Positions 1 through 12,130 of a stretch of 64,000 bases of DNA are shown here, one piece after another. This DNA is from Thuidium tamariscinum. Taxonomy: Eukaryota; Streptophyta; Bryopsida; Hypnales; Thuidiaceae. Below the pieces are notes generated by a model. It was given only the letters and a program-made list of their open reading frames with translations. It ran no database searches and was not told the origin of the DNA. The position numbers and the translations under genes were made by a program. The stretch covers positions 39,542,821 through 39,606,820 of the forward strand of contig OX344750.2 in the NCBI GenBank assembly GCA_947034885.2, in the 5' to 3' direction. The first letter of the stretch is position 1. The number at the start of each line of letters is the position of its first letter.

Positions 1-1364
1 ATTGTTACCTTCATTACTGGTAAAATTTTTAGATTATTCTAATATATATTCTAGTTGGTATAATTAATTTTTATCTTTAACTTTAAGAAATAACAATAAT
101 TTGTAATTTTCATAAAAAAATATTTGAAAAAATTTGAGTGAATAGGAAGTTCAATTTACTATTAGTAAAAAACATCAAATTTTTATACCTCTATTCAATA
201 AAGTGTTAAATGTGGTTTAACAGGCAAATATTACTTCAAGGTCTTTGTTGTGGTTGTTTGGGGTCTTAAAAATAGAATAATCAATTGAAAATTTTGTAGA
301 TTAATATTAATTGCTACTTGTAACTCTTGAGAAAATTTCAAATAATTTGAATCATTTCTTCTATTTTTACGTATTTATTTCTAGTTTTTGCAACAAAAAT
401 GATAACAATTACAATTTCTTACAAAATCAATTGAAATTTCTCCTAATATTATATTTTTCATAATTTGAAGTAATAAAAATATAAGATCAATATTTGAAGG
501 CCATCTAATATGCTAAATTCACCTTGGACATGATGTTTGACCAAATGGCAATGGATCCTATCGTTTAAGGGTTAATGAATGCTTATGGACAAATTTAGTG
601 ATACTCTAGGATTCAAGAATAGGTACATGGACAGAAATGGGTGTTACCTTACCAATGATTCCCACGGTTTCACAAGAGACGGTTTCCAGGTGACCCCACA
701 TCATTTAAGGGTTAAATGAGAGGTTTCTGAGCCTACGCTGGATTGTTTGGATTCATCCATCAATGAGTCTGTTACGGAACTTTGGTGGGACTTGAAGTGG
801 CCGCAAGCACACCCACCCAACAAATTCTTTACTGTGAGTATGATGAATTGATTGGATGTCTTTCCCTTTATTTTGAATGAATGAATGAAGTATTGGATGA
901 TAAGTGACTACCCACATCAATATATCATCCAGGGTTGGTCAGTCCTGCGTCCTACTGCTTACTGTTCACTTAATGGCATCTTATATCATCACCTTCAGTT
1001 CCACATAAGTTACAGTACAGTTACAGTGCAATGGTTTATTTTTTTAATTTTAATTTTTTATAAAAAATAAATGGACAATTTCCATTGAAAAAGGAAAAGG
1101 TACATCCATGGGACCAAGGGAACTGGTCCCAAGTCATTTCTCAAACAGTGGTTAACTTTTACTGCAGACATGAGCATGTTCCAGCTCATGTCCTTTGCAG
1201 AACATTGGAAAGGAGCAATTGCCATCCAGGGCTTATCTAGTCTTTTTGATTTATTTTATTATTTTTTTGAAACAATAGAAAATATTAAAGAATACATCCA
1301 ATACAAATTATTTTTAAATTACAATCCATTGCAAACAGGTCAAAAACACAGCAGCAGTGATCCC
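1..1364. other. AT-rich gene-less DNA
   Basis: No gene seen. It contains two copies of TTTAAGGGTTAA (564-575 and 704-715), which look like the right-hand ends of the TTAACCCCTAAA transposon family. A poly(T)-flanked motif, ATGGACAATTTCCATTGAAA, lies at 1071-1090 and recurs elsewhere in the window. Confidence 0.5.
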
Positions 1365-2125
1365 CGAACTAGTTTATAGAATCTAGTGCAATATGCTACC
1401 TAGTTTAGGGGATTAGTGCAATTTGCTACCTTCAAGATAAACTAGGGTGGCCCGTGCTGTTGCCACGGTCTAAAAGAAAAGAAAAATATATTTTTATAAA
1501 TGTATAAAAACTTCAAAATTCAATAACTTTCATGGCATAGGTTGGAACACCGTGAATCAAAGCCCATGCACCCCTCCTCGCTGAGGGCTTTCCGACGGTA
1601 CCAAACACACACCCAGGGGACTCACGGTCCGGGAGATCTCAACGTAACATATAAAAACTTCAAAATTCAATAACTTTCATGCCGTAGGTTGGAACACCAT
1701 GAATCAAAGCCCGTGCACCCCTCCTTGCCGAGGGCTTTCTGACGGTACCAAACACGCACCCGGGGGACTCACAGTCCGGGAGATCTCAACGTAACAAACA
1801 AACATCCAAACAAACAGCTTATCTTCATAGGAGGATAAGCATCAACTTTGGCTATCTTGAGAAAAAGTGGCATTAAAAAAAATTAGAAAAGAAAGGATTT
1901 TGCAAGTTGTAAAGGATAATGGGGGGTACTAATACCCATAACTAACTACAGAGATGCTAATTTCAATGTAGAGGAAGTAACAAATTGGCTATCAAATTCT
2001 ATTGGTTGTTGAAATCTTAGCTAAAATTTAATTTTTTTCAAGGATTTTTTCCTATAGAGATTTAGCTACTGAAATTTGTTAGTAGCAATGGAGCAAAATT
2101 TAGCTAGTTTTGTGAACGCTGCACA
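1365..2125 (-). repeat. Dispersed repeat with Helitron insertion (paralog of 18403-18761)
   Basis: The two flanks of the Helitron at 1442-1835 align on the opposite strand with 18403-18761. Shared stretches include GCAATTTGCTACCTTCAAG, AAGCATCAACTTTGGC and TTAGCTACTGAAATTT-type sequence. The class of this repeat is not clear; its ends were not resolved. Confidence 0.75.
1442..1835 (-). mobile_element. Non-autonomous Helitron, complete
   Basis: Read on the minus strand the element starts TCCTCCTATGAAGATAAGC and ends with a GTGGC/GCCAC-type hairpin followed by CCCTAG and a flanking T. It sits between A and T with no target duplication. Joining its flanks gives exactly the sequence of the uninterrupted paralog near 18657-18678, so both borders are proved within this window. 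The 394-bp length reflects two tandem copies of an internal unit of about 147 bp. There is no Rep-helicase, so it must have been mobilised in trans. Confidence 0.92.
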
Positions 2126-2421
2126 GCAGCCAAGCCAAAGGCCAGACAAAGCAGTTTCTCTGGTCCTTGTAGGAACGGAAAAAAAAAAAATCCAAAAATT
2201 TCCCGGTAGAGAAAATCTTCCACATACATAACGACTAGCAACCCCAAAACTTTGCAATGAATTGTAGTATTCTCTTCAATGAAGAATGCTCACTTGCCAC
2301 ACTCTAGGTTTTCATCATAAAGGTTGTATTGAATTTGATTATAAGTATTTCTCCATGAAGAAAACTTGACGGATTTTGTGATAAGGGTCATGACACTATG
2401 TACTTAATTGTTATATATGTA

Positions 2422-2670
2422 ATATAGTGTGTCCTATACCATTGTCATAGTTTAAATAAAAGTAAAAGTAATTTTCTGATTTTTGAGACAAAAAAATAAG
2501 ACAAAAATCAATCATTTTCACACTATGGACTCAAATGTCACAAAATCAAGCTTGTGCAACCCTAGGAGCTTTTTCATAAAATGAAGAACACAATCTAAAG
2601 ATGCATCATCCACAAGGTCTCAACATTACAAACAAACAAACAAATAAACAACCTAACATAAAAGGAAGGA
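2422..2670 (-). mobile_element. Degenerate Helitron copy
   Basis: Homologous to 3590-3856 on the opposite strand. Shared features are the CTATA-type 3' end, the weak hairpin in a CATTGTCATAG context, the AAAGTAAAAGTAA stretch, GTCTCAACATTACAAACAAA and a GGAAGGA|T 5' border equivalent to GGAGGA|T of the intact copy. Much older than the copy at 1442-1835. Confidence 0.65.
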
Positions 2671-2702
2671 TAGATGGATGGATTTTTACCAATAATAGAA
2701 AC

Positions 2703-3042
2703 CATTAGGGGAGATTTGGGGCAAAAAAAGGGTTGTTTTGGAGTTGTTCCCCTGACAATTCCCTATATTGTGTAGGAATTGTGAACTAGTCCTGACAACT
2801 TGATTTTATGAATTTTTGGAAAAAAACTTAAAAACTTTCCCTTTCAAAAATTTCAAAAAGTATTAAAAAAAATTCAAAATTGAATTTAAATTTATTCAAT
2901 TAATTAATTAAATTGATATATGATGTGGCATGGTTTTGGCCACCACATAGTCCTAATAATGGCATTGTCCCAAGCATTGTTCCTAGACTTTCCACATTAT
3001 GGGAACTTACAATCTTGTATTAGCCTCAAATCTCTCCTAATG
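2703..3042. mobile_element. MITE, CATTAGGGGAGATTTG family
   Basis: Terminal inverted repeats CATTAGGGGAGATTTGGGGC and, on the other side, GCCTCAAATCTCTCCTAATG. The interior holds TTCC/GGAA-rich palindromic blocks as in its relatives at 13553, 22274, 30873 and 48856. A clear target duplication was not identified, so the superfamily is open. Confidence 0.8.
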
Positions 3043-3589
3043 CATGTTCCAAGCTATTATATCTACACTTGATCTAACTTTTTACAAGTTAGACCTACTC
3101 AGACAATGTTTCTACTACTACTAATAGTAAACACTATTGATTCAATTTTGTAGGAGCCTCTTTTGAATTTTTAACAAGAGAATTTTTATGCTAGAAAAAA
3201 AAATGGGTTGGTTCTTTTTGCTAAAACAACCAAATGTACATTATTTGCACAAATGAAAAAGCAGCATGTAAAATTAGTGTACATTTGAAGAGGTGGACAA
3301 TTTTAGAGCTTGAATGTATTTTGAATCTCCTACCTTATGCCAAAATACTTCATATTGTTGGGAATAAGTTGTAACCTTTACATAATTTCTTGATATCAAC
3401 ATAGACATTAAATGTTGGATGCATAGTTGATAAATTTTATCTTTGAAATTGATCAAAAGAAAAAAGTGAAAGAGAGAGAAATGGAAAAGAAAAGGAATAA
3501 GAACAGGATGCATCTCCAAAAATCTAAATTTGAATAAGAAGTCCCGATTCAATAAACTTTTTTCAAACAAATGAAAATAATTATTTCTA

Positions 3590-3856
3590 TCTATGCCTTG
3601 AGACATGTTGTTTATTTGTTGGTTAGTGGGTTTCTTTTGTTACATTGAGATCTCCTCGCCCATGCATCCCCTAGTCATGTTTTTGGTATTGTCGGAAAGC
3701 TCTTGATGAAGAGGGTGCATTGGCTTTTAATTGTTTCATGGCATTCTAAAGCATAGTGAAAAAGTGATTGAATTTCAAAGTTTTCATGCATTGAAAAGTT
3801 TTTAAATTACTTTTACTTTTGTTTTGGTTGTGGCAACGACACAAGGCACACTATAG
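3590..3856 (+). mobile_element. Degenerate Helitron copy
   Basis: Starts at a TC preceded by TA and runs through TTACATTGAGATCTCC, a GTCGGAAAGCTCTTG block and GTGGCAACGACACAAGG to CTATAG followed by T. Block order matches the intact copies at 1442-1835 and 45491-45710. The GC-rich core has decayed by C-to-T changes, suggesting age and methylation. Confidence 0.7.
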
Positions 3857-4222
3857 TAAGGGCAAAACACCCATTCCCGCACCTGCTCTTTGCAGTGGAC
3901 TGTAGATTCATCCAAATGTGTCAGTAGACTTCCCTAAATGTGTTCGCCACATGTATGATTGTAATTTGCTGACAAAACTGAAGGACACATAGGGAAATTT
4001 GGTTAGCTGAGTGCTGATTTTCATAGGGTTTAGTTTTGGGGGCACCTATAGGACAGTTCCATGTGAATACATTGAAAATTTGTAGAAATTACATGCAGTA
4101 TCTGACAAATCTAATTTTTTTTTAATATTCATGATTTTCACTCGCTAATACTAGAAAAATATCATTTTTAGAAAATGCTGAATTCCTTATTTAGACGGTT
4201 TTGGGTGTTTCCACTGTAGTTC
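3857..4222 (+). mobile_element. MITE family with AAACACCCA termini, copy 1
   Basis: Aligns with 16642-17031 and, inverted, with 41107-41495. Shared segments include ATTCATGATTTTCACT and a TGTGTTCGCCAAATGT-like block. The ends AAAACACCCATTCCCG and CGGTTTTGGGTGTTTCC are roughly inverted. Borders are approximate. Confidence 0.65.
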
Positions 4223-5550
4223 ATTTGAAACTAATGAACAATTCTACATTTACTGTTTTTATTATATCACAAAACAGAACCAATCGTATTGTCCCAACAC
4301 CGAACCGTGGGCAGGTATAAATAATAAATATTCTTAATGAAATTGATTTTTCTTCTCAACAGTTATATGAACTAAACAGCATGGATGAAGTATTTATTAA
4401 ACACTTCATCCATGAGATTATCATCCGTCTCTCCGGCACCGGCATTGTGTGACAAGTGACGACTACTATTATCCAGACCAAAGAACATCCTCAAATAGAC
4501 AAATCATATTGAACTGCTTTGCAGGGGTCGAGCGGCAATAGGTCCCCCAACCCTTTGTTTGTTTTTTAATTCATTGATTATGTTGATAAGGTTATTTATT
4601 AGTTGGGCCCGGGGTTTCAAGAGGGCAAATTATAGACGAAGACGGCACAGATCTCAAGACTTGGAACCTATTTGTGGGTTCTTCTGGAACTGACTAAATT
4701 AATAATCTGGGACATTGATAGCTATTTATTTTATTAAGAAAAAATCAGCTAATAAGGACGTTTAAAAAATGAGGCAAAACGGATGAATAAAATTCTACCG
4801 ATCCCAAGACAGTTATGCCATAATAACAATTATTATTATAGAAATTATTATTAATGAAAGTTAATTCTGCTCTCCAAGTTTGGAATTGTTCTGGACCCCC
4901 CCCCTCATGAGAATAATAAGTTGGGTATATTTGGAAAATGGACGAGAATCTTTTTTCTTTCTTTTTATTAACAAATGGACAATTCTCATTGGACGAGAAT
5001 CTTTTGAGGGGAATGGGTGAGGTAAGTCCCGTCCTTGGAAGCTTTAATTTTCTCTTCAAGCCCCTAATTTTTTGTTTTCTTTGAAATGGATGCAATGAAT
5101 TTTTTTCGGACTAGGGTAAATTTTCACTTGGTGGGAGTAAAATTTAACAATAAATAATGTCCTTTGCCTTTGGTTTTTAATGGCCATTGTCCTTTCAAAA
5201 AAAAAAAGTAAACAATAACGGGGACAATTAATCTTCAAAGGTAAGATTGTGTTTGGTAGTGGAGTTGGTGTGTCATTTGAATTCATGCAAGTAAACATAC
5301 ATTCAAATTGGTCTAAATGTATAACTTAAAACACATCGTTATCATAACAATCTAAATTTTAATTCTTTAAACATAAGATCAAAGCCAAATCTTAATATTC
5401 TATTTACAAAAATAATTGGGACTTTGATCAAGATTTAAGCCTAGCCAAAATAGAAGATATACAAATGTACTAGGTCCCAATACTTTTACTCCAAGTCTTC
5501 AAAAAAGTCTTTAAAGCTTCAAGAAACTTCAAACTTGAACCAAAATGTCC
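4223..5550. other. AT-rich gene-less DNA with poly(A/T)-linked motifs
   Basis: No gene seen. Motif AATGGACAATTCTCATTGG lies next to a T-rich run at about 4958-4991, and TTTAATGGCCATTGTCC followed by an A-run at about 5177-5208. Both resemble the 3'-tail motif seen at 1071, 17768, 24872 and 28595. Confidence 0.45.
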
Positions 5551-6480
5551 TTAACTCCTTAAAGCCCATTGTCCCCTCAAGAGACAACTTGGATGTTAGA
5601 CACGTTCCGATGACCTCAATTTTTTGTGAAACTTTTTGAAACTCTCTCATAAGATAGGAAAACTCATTAGCTTTGTGAGAATATAATTTTTATTTCAATT
5701 GATGCCTGGGAGCAAAAGTTATACTACAAAAATCCCAAATTTTAACTCGGCGGGTAGAAAAATAAATCTACAAAAACTTAAAATTAAACCTTTAAATCCT
5801 TTATCTTATAGATTATATTTTTTTCTATATATGAAGCTTTGATTCATTCCATTTGGATTAGTTATGTGAAAGTATGAACAATCTTGTTTTTTGTTTAGTT
5901 TGAGCATCTTCTCGGAAAAATAACTTACAGGATTCATTTCTCAATGAAATTTTCACATTTTTTCAAAAAAAATTTGCCTAACAAGGTTAAGTTTACTTGC
6001 TAGAACAATCTCACCATTGGAATTATTTTGTTTCAATTCCATCTTAGAGCTATTAACGATTTAATTTTTCTTTCAATCTTGGACCTACTTCTACTTAATA
6101 GTTTTTTAAAGAATGAAAATCAAACATTCTTTTTTGGAAAAGAATTTCCTAGACTTTCAACACAATGTTTAAACACATAAATTTTTTAATTCAAAGTCTA
6201 TAGTGCAAAAAAATTCAACAAATGAAAATCAAAGTCATCTGAAATTGTAGGACAATGTTCAAAATAACTATGTTTTCCAATTTTTAATACTCATATCTTC
6301 TTATCTATATAGTCAAACTTCATGAAAATTTTGCCACATGATCTTAAACAAACAAAGTATAGGATCTTACAATTAGATTCTCTAAGAACACTTTTTTTTG
6401 TTCTTTTGGATGAATGCAATAAAAATGGCAGTTTTGAGTGTTTTTTGATAGAAAAATGGCCTTGGGCCTTGAGGGGTTAA
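5551..6480. mobile_element. TTAACCCCTAAA-family transposon, copy a
   Basis: Left end TTAACTCCTTAAAGCCCATT, right end GCCTTGAGGGGTTAA. The interior aligns, inverted, with 47096-48004, for example TGGCAGTTTTGAGTG beside the right end. No coding capacity. Confidence 0.75.
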
Positions 6481-6838
6481 AGCATTTCCAAGGAACAACC
6501 AAAAATCATTGTGCTTATTTAGGGTTTAATTTCTACTAATATTTGTAGCCTAAGCTCAATCATCTAGATTGATGGCAGAAATATGAATCCTTGCTATTAG
6601 TAGGAGAGCTAACCTTGGAGTAATAACTAGTTTCATCAATCTACTACTTTTTAAATTGACCCAAGTACCATATATGGACTGAAAAAGTGTTGATATACAT
6701 TTTTCATATGTCTAAGTGAATTGGAACTAGGGACTTATTGTAAACTACAAATCTTGAGTTCATAGGTGTTGAACGATTAGATTCTTGTGAATTTAGGAGA
6801 ACTTGCATGAGTAGAAACAAGCCTCAATAGACTAAGCC

Positions 6839-7497
6839 TTAACCCCTCAATGCCCAAGGCACCAAAATCTGGTGTTTGCAAAATTTTAGAGTTGAAGAAA
6901 ACCTAACCAAGTTATTGTTTTTAATAGTTTGTATTTTTGAAGAATTCTTTTTGAAGTCTACTTTAAGCATCAAAAACTTGATCTTGAAAATAATTGACTA
7001 TGATTTTTCCATTCAAAATTTTGTGCATGGATACCCATTGCAATCTTGACTTTCTCTAGTGTTGAGGGCTCTTGGAAATGAGACTCAAATGTACTAAATC
7101 TTGGAAAAAAAATCACATTAGAAATTCATTTAAAAGAATTGTAGAGTAGATTTTGAGAAGCCATAAATTGATTGGAGTTATGCATATTAGACCCTTTCAC
7201 CTCATATTTTTTTAGTCACCAACTTTTTAGATTTGACTTGCAAAAAGAGGATTGAAAGACTTCGTTCACATCACTTTTGCAATTTTAACACCTTCATGAT
7301 CAAACATTATGATCTTTCATTCCATGAGTGATTTTGTCAGGTTTTTTTCCCCTAAATGATTGCTAATATGTCTAGTTTGAATTTATATGGTTACATTTTT
7401 TTTAAATTGATAAAACTAATTATAGAATTGACTTTTTGTTCACTTTAGAGCAAATTCCTAGAAGCTCAAAAAAGGCCTTGGACATTTAGGGGTTAAG
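6839..7497. mobile_element. TTAACCCCTAAA-family transposon, copy b
   Basis: Termini CTTAACCCCTCAATGCCCAA and TTGGACATTTAGGGGTTAAG are inverted repeats. The interior aligns, inverted, with 13287-14125. About 660 bp, non-coding. Confidence 0.8.
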
Positions 7498-8237
7498 ACT
7501 TATATTTCATCTAACTCATTTGATTTAAATTACTTTGATGAATTAGACCAAGTGTAAGTCTTAAAGCTTGGTCTATTCATTCATATTTTCAACTAGTGTT
7601 GGTCTTGGTTTTGGTTTGAGACATAGAGAGAATTGGCCTTTGCATATAATCTATAAGATGTTGATCTCTTTTTCCTTTAGTAGACAATATGCCTTTAAGG
7701 CATGAAGCTAAGAGTGTGAAGATATGATATTGAATCACCATGTAGGCACTCATAAAGTTAGGATGATTGCACAAAAGACACACTAATTTTGTTGCATTTT
7801 ATAATTCTCATGCCTTTTTCTAGAATACTCTCAGAAAAAAATTAATTAAAAAAAATATAGCTAATGAATACATCTATAAGATGAAGTTAAGTGCCAAAAG
7901 CAAATCATGGAAAAATTCTTTTAGTAGAAAAACTAAAAATATGCCAAATTTCAAGAACATCTTTAGCAATTCAATGGACATGGCCATTTTCCAAAAAACA
8001 ACCCGATATACATTTTTAAATGCTTTACAAGTAGAAAGAGGCTCATTTTATAGACTTCTACATACACATGTAGTTAGATATTCTTAAAAAAAATTTAAAT
8101 GGTAGCTAAAAATGTAAGACCATCTACTCCAAAATTCAATTCCAAATTTTGGATACTATTTTTTTTTCTGAAAAATCCCCCAATTGGCAAGTGTGAATTA
8201 GGATCATTTCCCTCAATTGGCAAGTGCAACTAAATGT
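7498..8237. other. AT-rich DNA with an old fragment of the GGGTGATTGC family
   Basis: No gene. The stretch 7870-8090 resembles interior sequence of the GGGTGATTGC-family transposons (GTAGAAAGAGGCTCATTTTA and ACTTCTACATACAC compared with 53325-53360), without preserved ends. Confidence 0.4.
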
Positions 8238-8473
8238 TTAGAGTCTTCGAATATGCATCATAGCCGAGACTACTTTTCTACTTGGTAACTTACTTCCTAC
8301 ACACTTTATGACACCTTCGGGGACATGTGTCATGATTTTATTAGCCCCAACTCTGAATACGGAAAAAAATACATTGTAAGTTTTGATTGGAAATCTCTTC
8401 CAGCCTTGGTTGCAAATAGTTGTATCCTACAACTTGGGTATGGGTCCCTACTTGGGAATAGGTCGTTCTACCT
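8238..8473 (-). mobile_element. Partial AGGTAGAACCACC MITE
   Basis: Ends ATAGGTCGTTCTACCT|TA and aligns, inverted, with the left half of the complete copy at 60109-60543: AGAGTCTTCGAATATG, GGACATGTGTCATGA and TGGGTATGGGTC correspond. The other terminus is missing. Confidence 0.7.
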
Positions 8474-8798
8474 TACAATTGAAAGTTGACAAGTTTTCTA
8501 ATAAAGATAATGTTATTTACTTGTTCATCAACATTGAAAACAAGCTAAAACATGTAACATATACAAAATTTTGTATCAATAGGAGGTGCTACAAAAATGA
8601 CAACATATTTGCTACTTGCCCACCACAACTTGAAAATGATTTTAGGTAAATTTAAAATTTTGTAAAATCTTGATATAAATGACTAAAAGTATCATTTTTA
8701 TCACTATAAAAAATAATGGCAATTTGTACAATTTCTAGATAAAATATCCCCCGTCCTTTTGAAGTCAAGTAGCTGTAATTTTGATAGAGCATTTTAGG

Positions 8799-9729
8799 TT
8801 AACCCTTAAAGTTCTTTGACTATGTTTTCACCAAAACCCCTCCAAAACTGCCATTTCTAACACAAGTACCAAATATTTGGTAAATATTGTTTTCAGACAC
8901 ATATAATTGTAGGATCTTGTAGTATTCAGGTTTGAGAAGACAAGGAAAAAATTTCACAAATTTTTACCGTGTGGATTACAAGATATTAGTGTTTGAAGTT
9001 TCAAAAATCCTTTTTTTATCACTGCGAAAATCCGGGCAGCTGCACTTTACAAGCTCACATTTGCATGAAAAAGAGTCCAAAATGGTAGTGCTCCTTTGGA
9101 TTCATTCTCTAAGGCAAGTTGGCTACATGCTCGAAAAATTTCAAATCATTTGGAATTGGACAACATACAGAAACAAAAATAGTAAGTAAAAAGAAGTAGA
9201 GAATGATTCAAAATACTAAATTGTTAAGAATTTATTTGTGAAATTGAAACTTGCCAATTCCAATAGTTCAAATGTTGTAATAAACAACCTACACCCAATT
9301 TTTTAAATTTTTTCCAAAAATATTGAAAATTGAGTAAAATAAAGGGCTTCAAAGTTTATTTTAGAATAGGGAATCTATAACTACTTGCAAACTAAAACTC
9401 TTCATAACTTTTGATTCATTAGTCCAAATGGAATGATTCAAAGCTTTCCATATATATATAAACCTATAAAACCAATTAAAAAATTTTATTTTCTAAAAAA
9501 GTGATTTTTTTATCTGCCCAAACTGCCCGAGTTGAGAAATAAACAACACATCATACGAGAACTTTTTAACCATGCAATCAAAAATCACAAAAATTGTTGG
9601 GCTTTAAAGATATTCTTTGTCTACACCTTCTATTAAAATTTGGTTCCAAAATATGAAAATCTCTAGTCACACGTACCTGCTTGAAATAGTTATGTTGCCA
9701 AAAAAGGCATGTTGGTCCTTTAGGGGTTA
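8799..9729. mobile_element. TTAACCCCTAAA-family transposon, copy c
   Basis: Left end TTAACCCTTAAAGTTCTTTG, right end GGTCCTTTAGGGGTTA. It is co-linear with 49451-50300 over its whole length (AGGATCTTGTAGTAT, AAATGGTAGTGCT, ATGCAATCAAAA). Non-coding; the homology and the clean ends define an element of about 0.85-0.93 kb. Confidence 0.85.
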
Positions 9730-10000
9730 GAATCAAATTCATTTATAACCATTGCTTTACAAAACTTTAGTGTCCTAGAAAATTAAAATGTGCATATTTT
9801 TGCTTCACTAATGAAAATGGAATTAATGAATTTGTCCTATATATTTAGAGATCCTACTAACTATAGAGAATAGTCTCAAGTGATTAGTTCTTAAAAACTT
9901 TTTTTTGGGGCTTAACCTCAGACTTTCACAAAAATTTCCTTCAATTATCATCTAATTATTTGCGATAAATGTTTTGAATGTAGGTGTCTATACATATGAT

Positions 10001-10118
10001 TTCAAAAAATGAAGTTTTACACTCATCACCTTGTCCTTCAAAAGTAAGAAAAAATAAATTTCAAAAAATGAAGTTTTACACTCATCACCTTGTCCTTCAA
10101 GAGTAAGAAAAAATAAAA
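10001..10118. repeat. 59-bp tandem duplication
   Basis: Two nearly identical copies of a 59-bp unit beginning TTCAAAAAATGAAGTTTTAC; the second starts at 10060. One A/G difference is visible in CTTCAAAAG versus CTTCAAGAG, so the duplication is recent compared with the surrounding repeats. Confidence 0.95.
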
Positions 10119-10945
10119 ATGATTTATAGCAAAAGTTTATTGATGACAAAATTGGAATAATTGTAAGACTCAATAATTTCTTGATTGGGAAAAAATTCAC
10201 TTCTCACAAGTAGAGAAGGGTTCAATGGTTTCAACTATAACTTTAGGATAAGGTCCCAAACGCTTTGACAAGTACCAAGCTAATGCTCATATACTCTTTG
10301 ACACCAAACTTTGCCATTATAATTTGGTGCTCCAAGCCCTTCTTTCTCTTAATATTTTTTCATTGAATTTTGTATGAATTATATTCTTCAAATATAATTT
10401 TGTGAAATATACATACTGACTACGAAAATATATTTGAAACCTATGATAAATGTTATAGTATCAATCACAATAGGCTACAACAAGTACAAATATTTCTACA
10501 ATATTTGGCTAGAATTGCCATTAACTTTAGAAGAATAGAATGGAAGTAGCTCCAAGTGGGGGCAAGCCAAAGGTTTGATTTGTTTTGGTGAAAGCATAAA
10601 AATACTTGTTCATGTTGTTACAGGATAAGGAATGTAGGAAGAATATCTAAGCTTTTGAAATGAAAATAAATAAATATGAATACAATATTGTAAATATTGT
10701 ATTTTTAAATTCTTTGATAGAAAAAAGTTCTCCAAAAATTATACGCAATCACACAAGTTAATGGAGCATATTAGAAAAATAATGCTTAGATGTTTAAATT
10801 GTTAGAAAATGGTGAAAACTTAAGTAAACAATCTTCTTAAAGAACTTTAGTAATATAATATTCCAATGAAATGAAAAAATAATGAAGGAATGCTTTTGAA
10901 TGTCTTGAAATGCACAAGTGCAAATGACTTCTTTATATCTATATA

Positions 10946-11218
10946 AGGTAGGTACACCCAAAAAAGCCAGTTTTTCATACTGTGCCTAGTTCCTGTTATT
11001 AACTAGTTCAAATTTTTATGCAATCTTGTGGGAAAGAGAAATCATGTTCCAACGCACCAAAGAACGCACGATTTGGATACTGTATGCAAAAGTTATTAAT
11101 GGTCAAAGTCTGTTTCTGAAAGCACCATCTACAATTTGCGAACATGACTGATTTTGGAAATGTATGTGCACTGTAGATGGCGCTTTTAGGAACATGGTGC
11201 TTTTGGGTGTACCTACCT
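10946..11218. mobile_element. MITE with AGGTAGGTACACCC termini, TA duplication
   Basis: 273 bp with TIRs AGGTAGGTACACCCAAAA and TTTTGGGTGTACCTACCT, flanked by TA on both sides (10944-10945 and 11219-11220). The copy at 56132-56403 has the same length. TA duplication suggests a Tc1/mariner-type transposase. Confidence 0.92.
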
Positions 11219-11668
11219 TAGAAGACAAAGAATCTATTTTTATTATAATCCCTTGAAAAAAAAGAGCAACCTTTAGAAGAACTTGCTCTCTAAACTTACA
11301 ATTGTGGTCAATTGTCTACGAAACTTGACAATACTAAAATCAATGAAAGCAACAAATTTCTAAAAAGTAAAAAATTATCTTTTAATTGAGTAAATACATG
11401 GTTATAGTAGGACTGAAAAATCCAATTCTTGTATTAAACTCAAGTGCATTGATCCATATATATTACTAAAGTTATATTGGAGCTTGTATTGAATCCACAA
11501 CAAATTACATTGCATGTAGTTTCATATTTTCACCGGGATTTTCACCCTATATTGACCTAAGATTTCAAAGGCATTTCAAGGATGGTATACAAATAGTGGG
11601 TTATTTTTTTCCAACATTTTGAAAACAAAAGTCAAATTAGATCTTTTTGGCGCAATGCTAAATTTGTA

Positions 11669-12130
11669 GGGTGATTGCAAGAAAGAGTTGTAATATTTTA
11701 TGTCACATTTTAAGTAATAGAGTTGTTTTCTACTAGAATTTTTGAAGGTAGAATCCAATGAACTTGAAATTTTTATTAGAGATGGCTAATTTTATTTCAA
11801 TCATATGCCTTTTTTAAAAATTAGAAAAAATATATATTTAAAATTGAATTTTTTTAATTTGTCATATTTTGAGGTTTAGGGGGATGTAGTACTGGAAAAT
11901 ATTCAAAATTAATGATTTAGAGCTGAAATCTTTTTGGTCTATTCTATCAATAGAGGAACATGTACCTACCAAGGATATTTCAAAAATATATTATTTATGG
12001 CCTCTATGTTTGAGCAAATAGGACTCCCTTGTGAGTATACCTCTAAACATTGAAGATGGTTTTGGATTCACTTTTTTGATTAAATATGATTATCATTAAG
12101 TCTTCACAAATTTCTAATTTTTAGATTTGA
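11669..12130 (+). mobile_element. Decayed GGGTGATTGC-family element
   Basis: Begins GGGTGATTGCAAGAAAGAG and aligns with 44815-45300, sharing GAGCTGAAAT, CCTCTATGTTTG/CCTCCATGTTTG and CTAAACATTG-AGATGGTTTTG. No right terminus was found, so the end is approximate. Confidence 0.65.
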
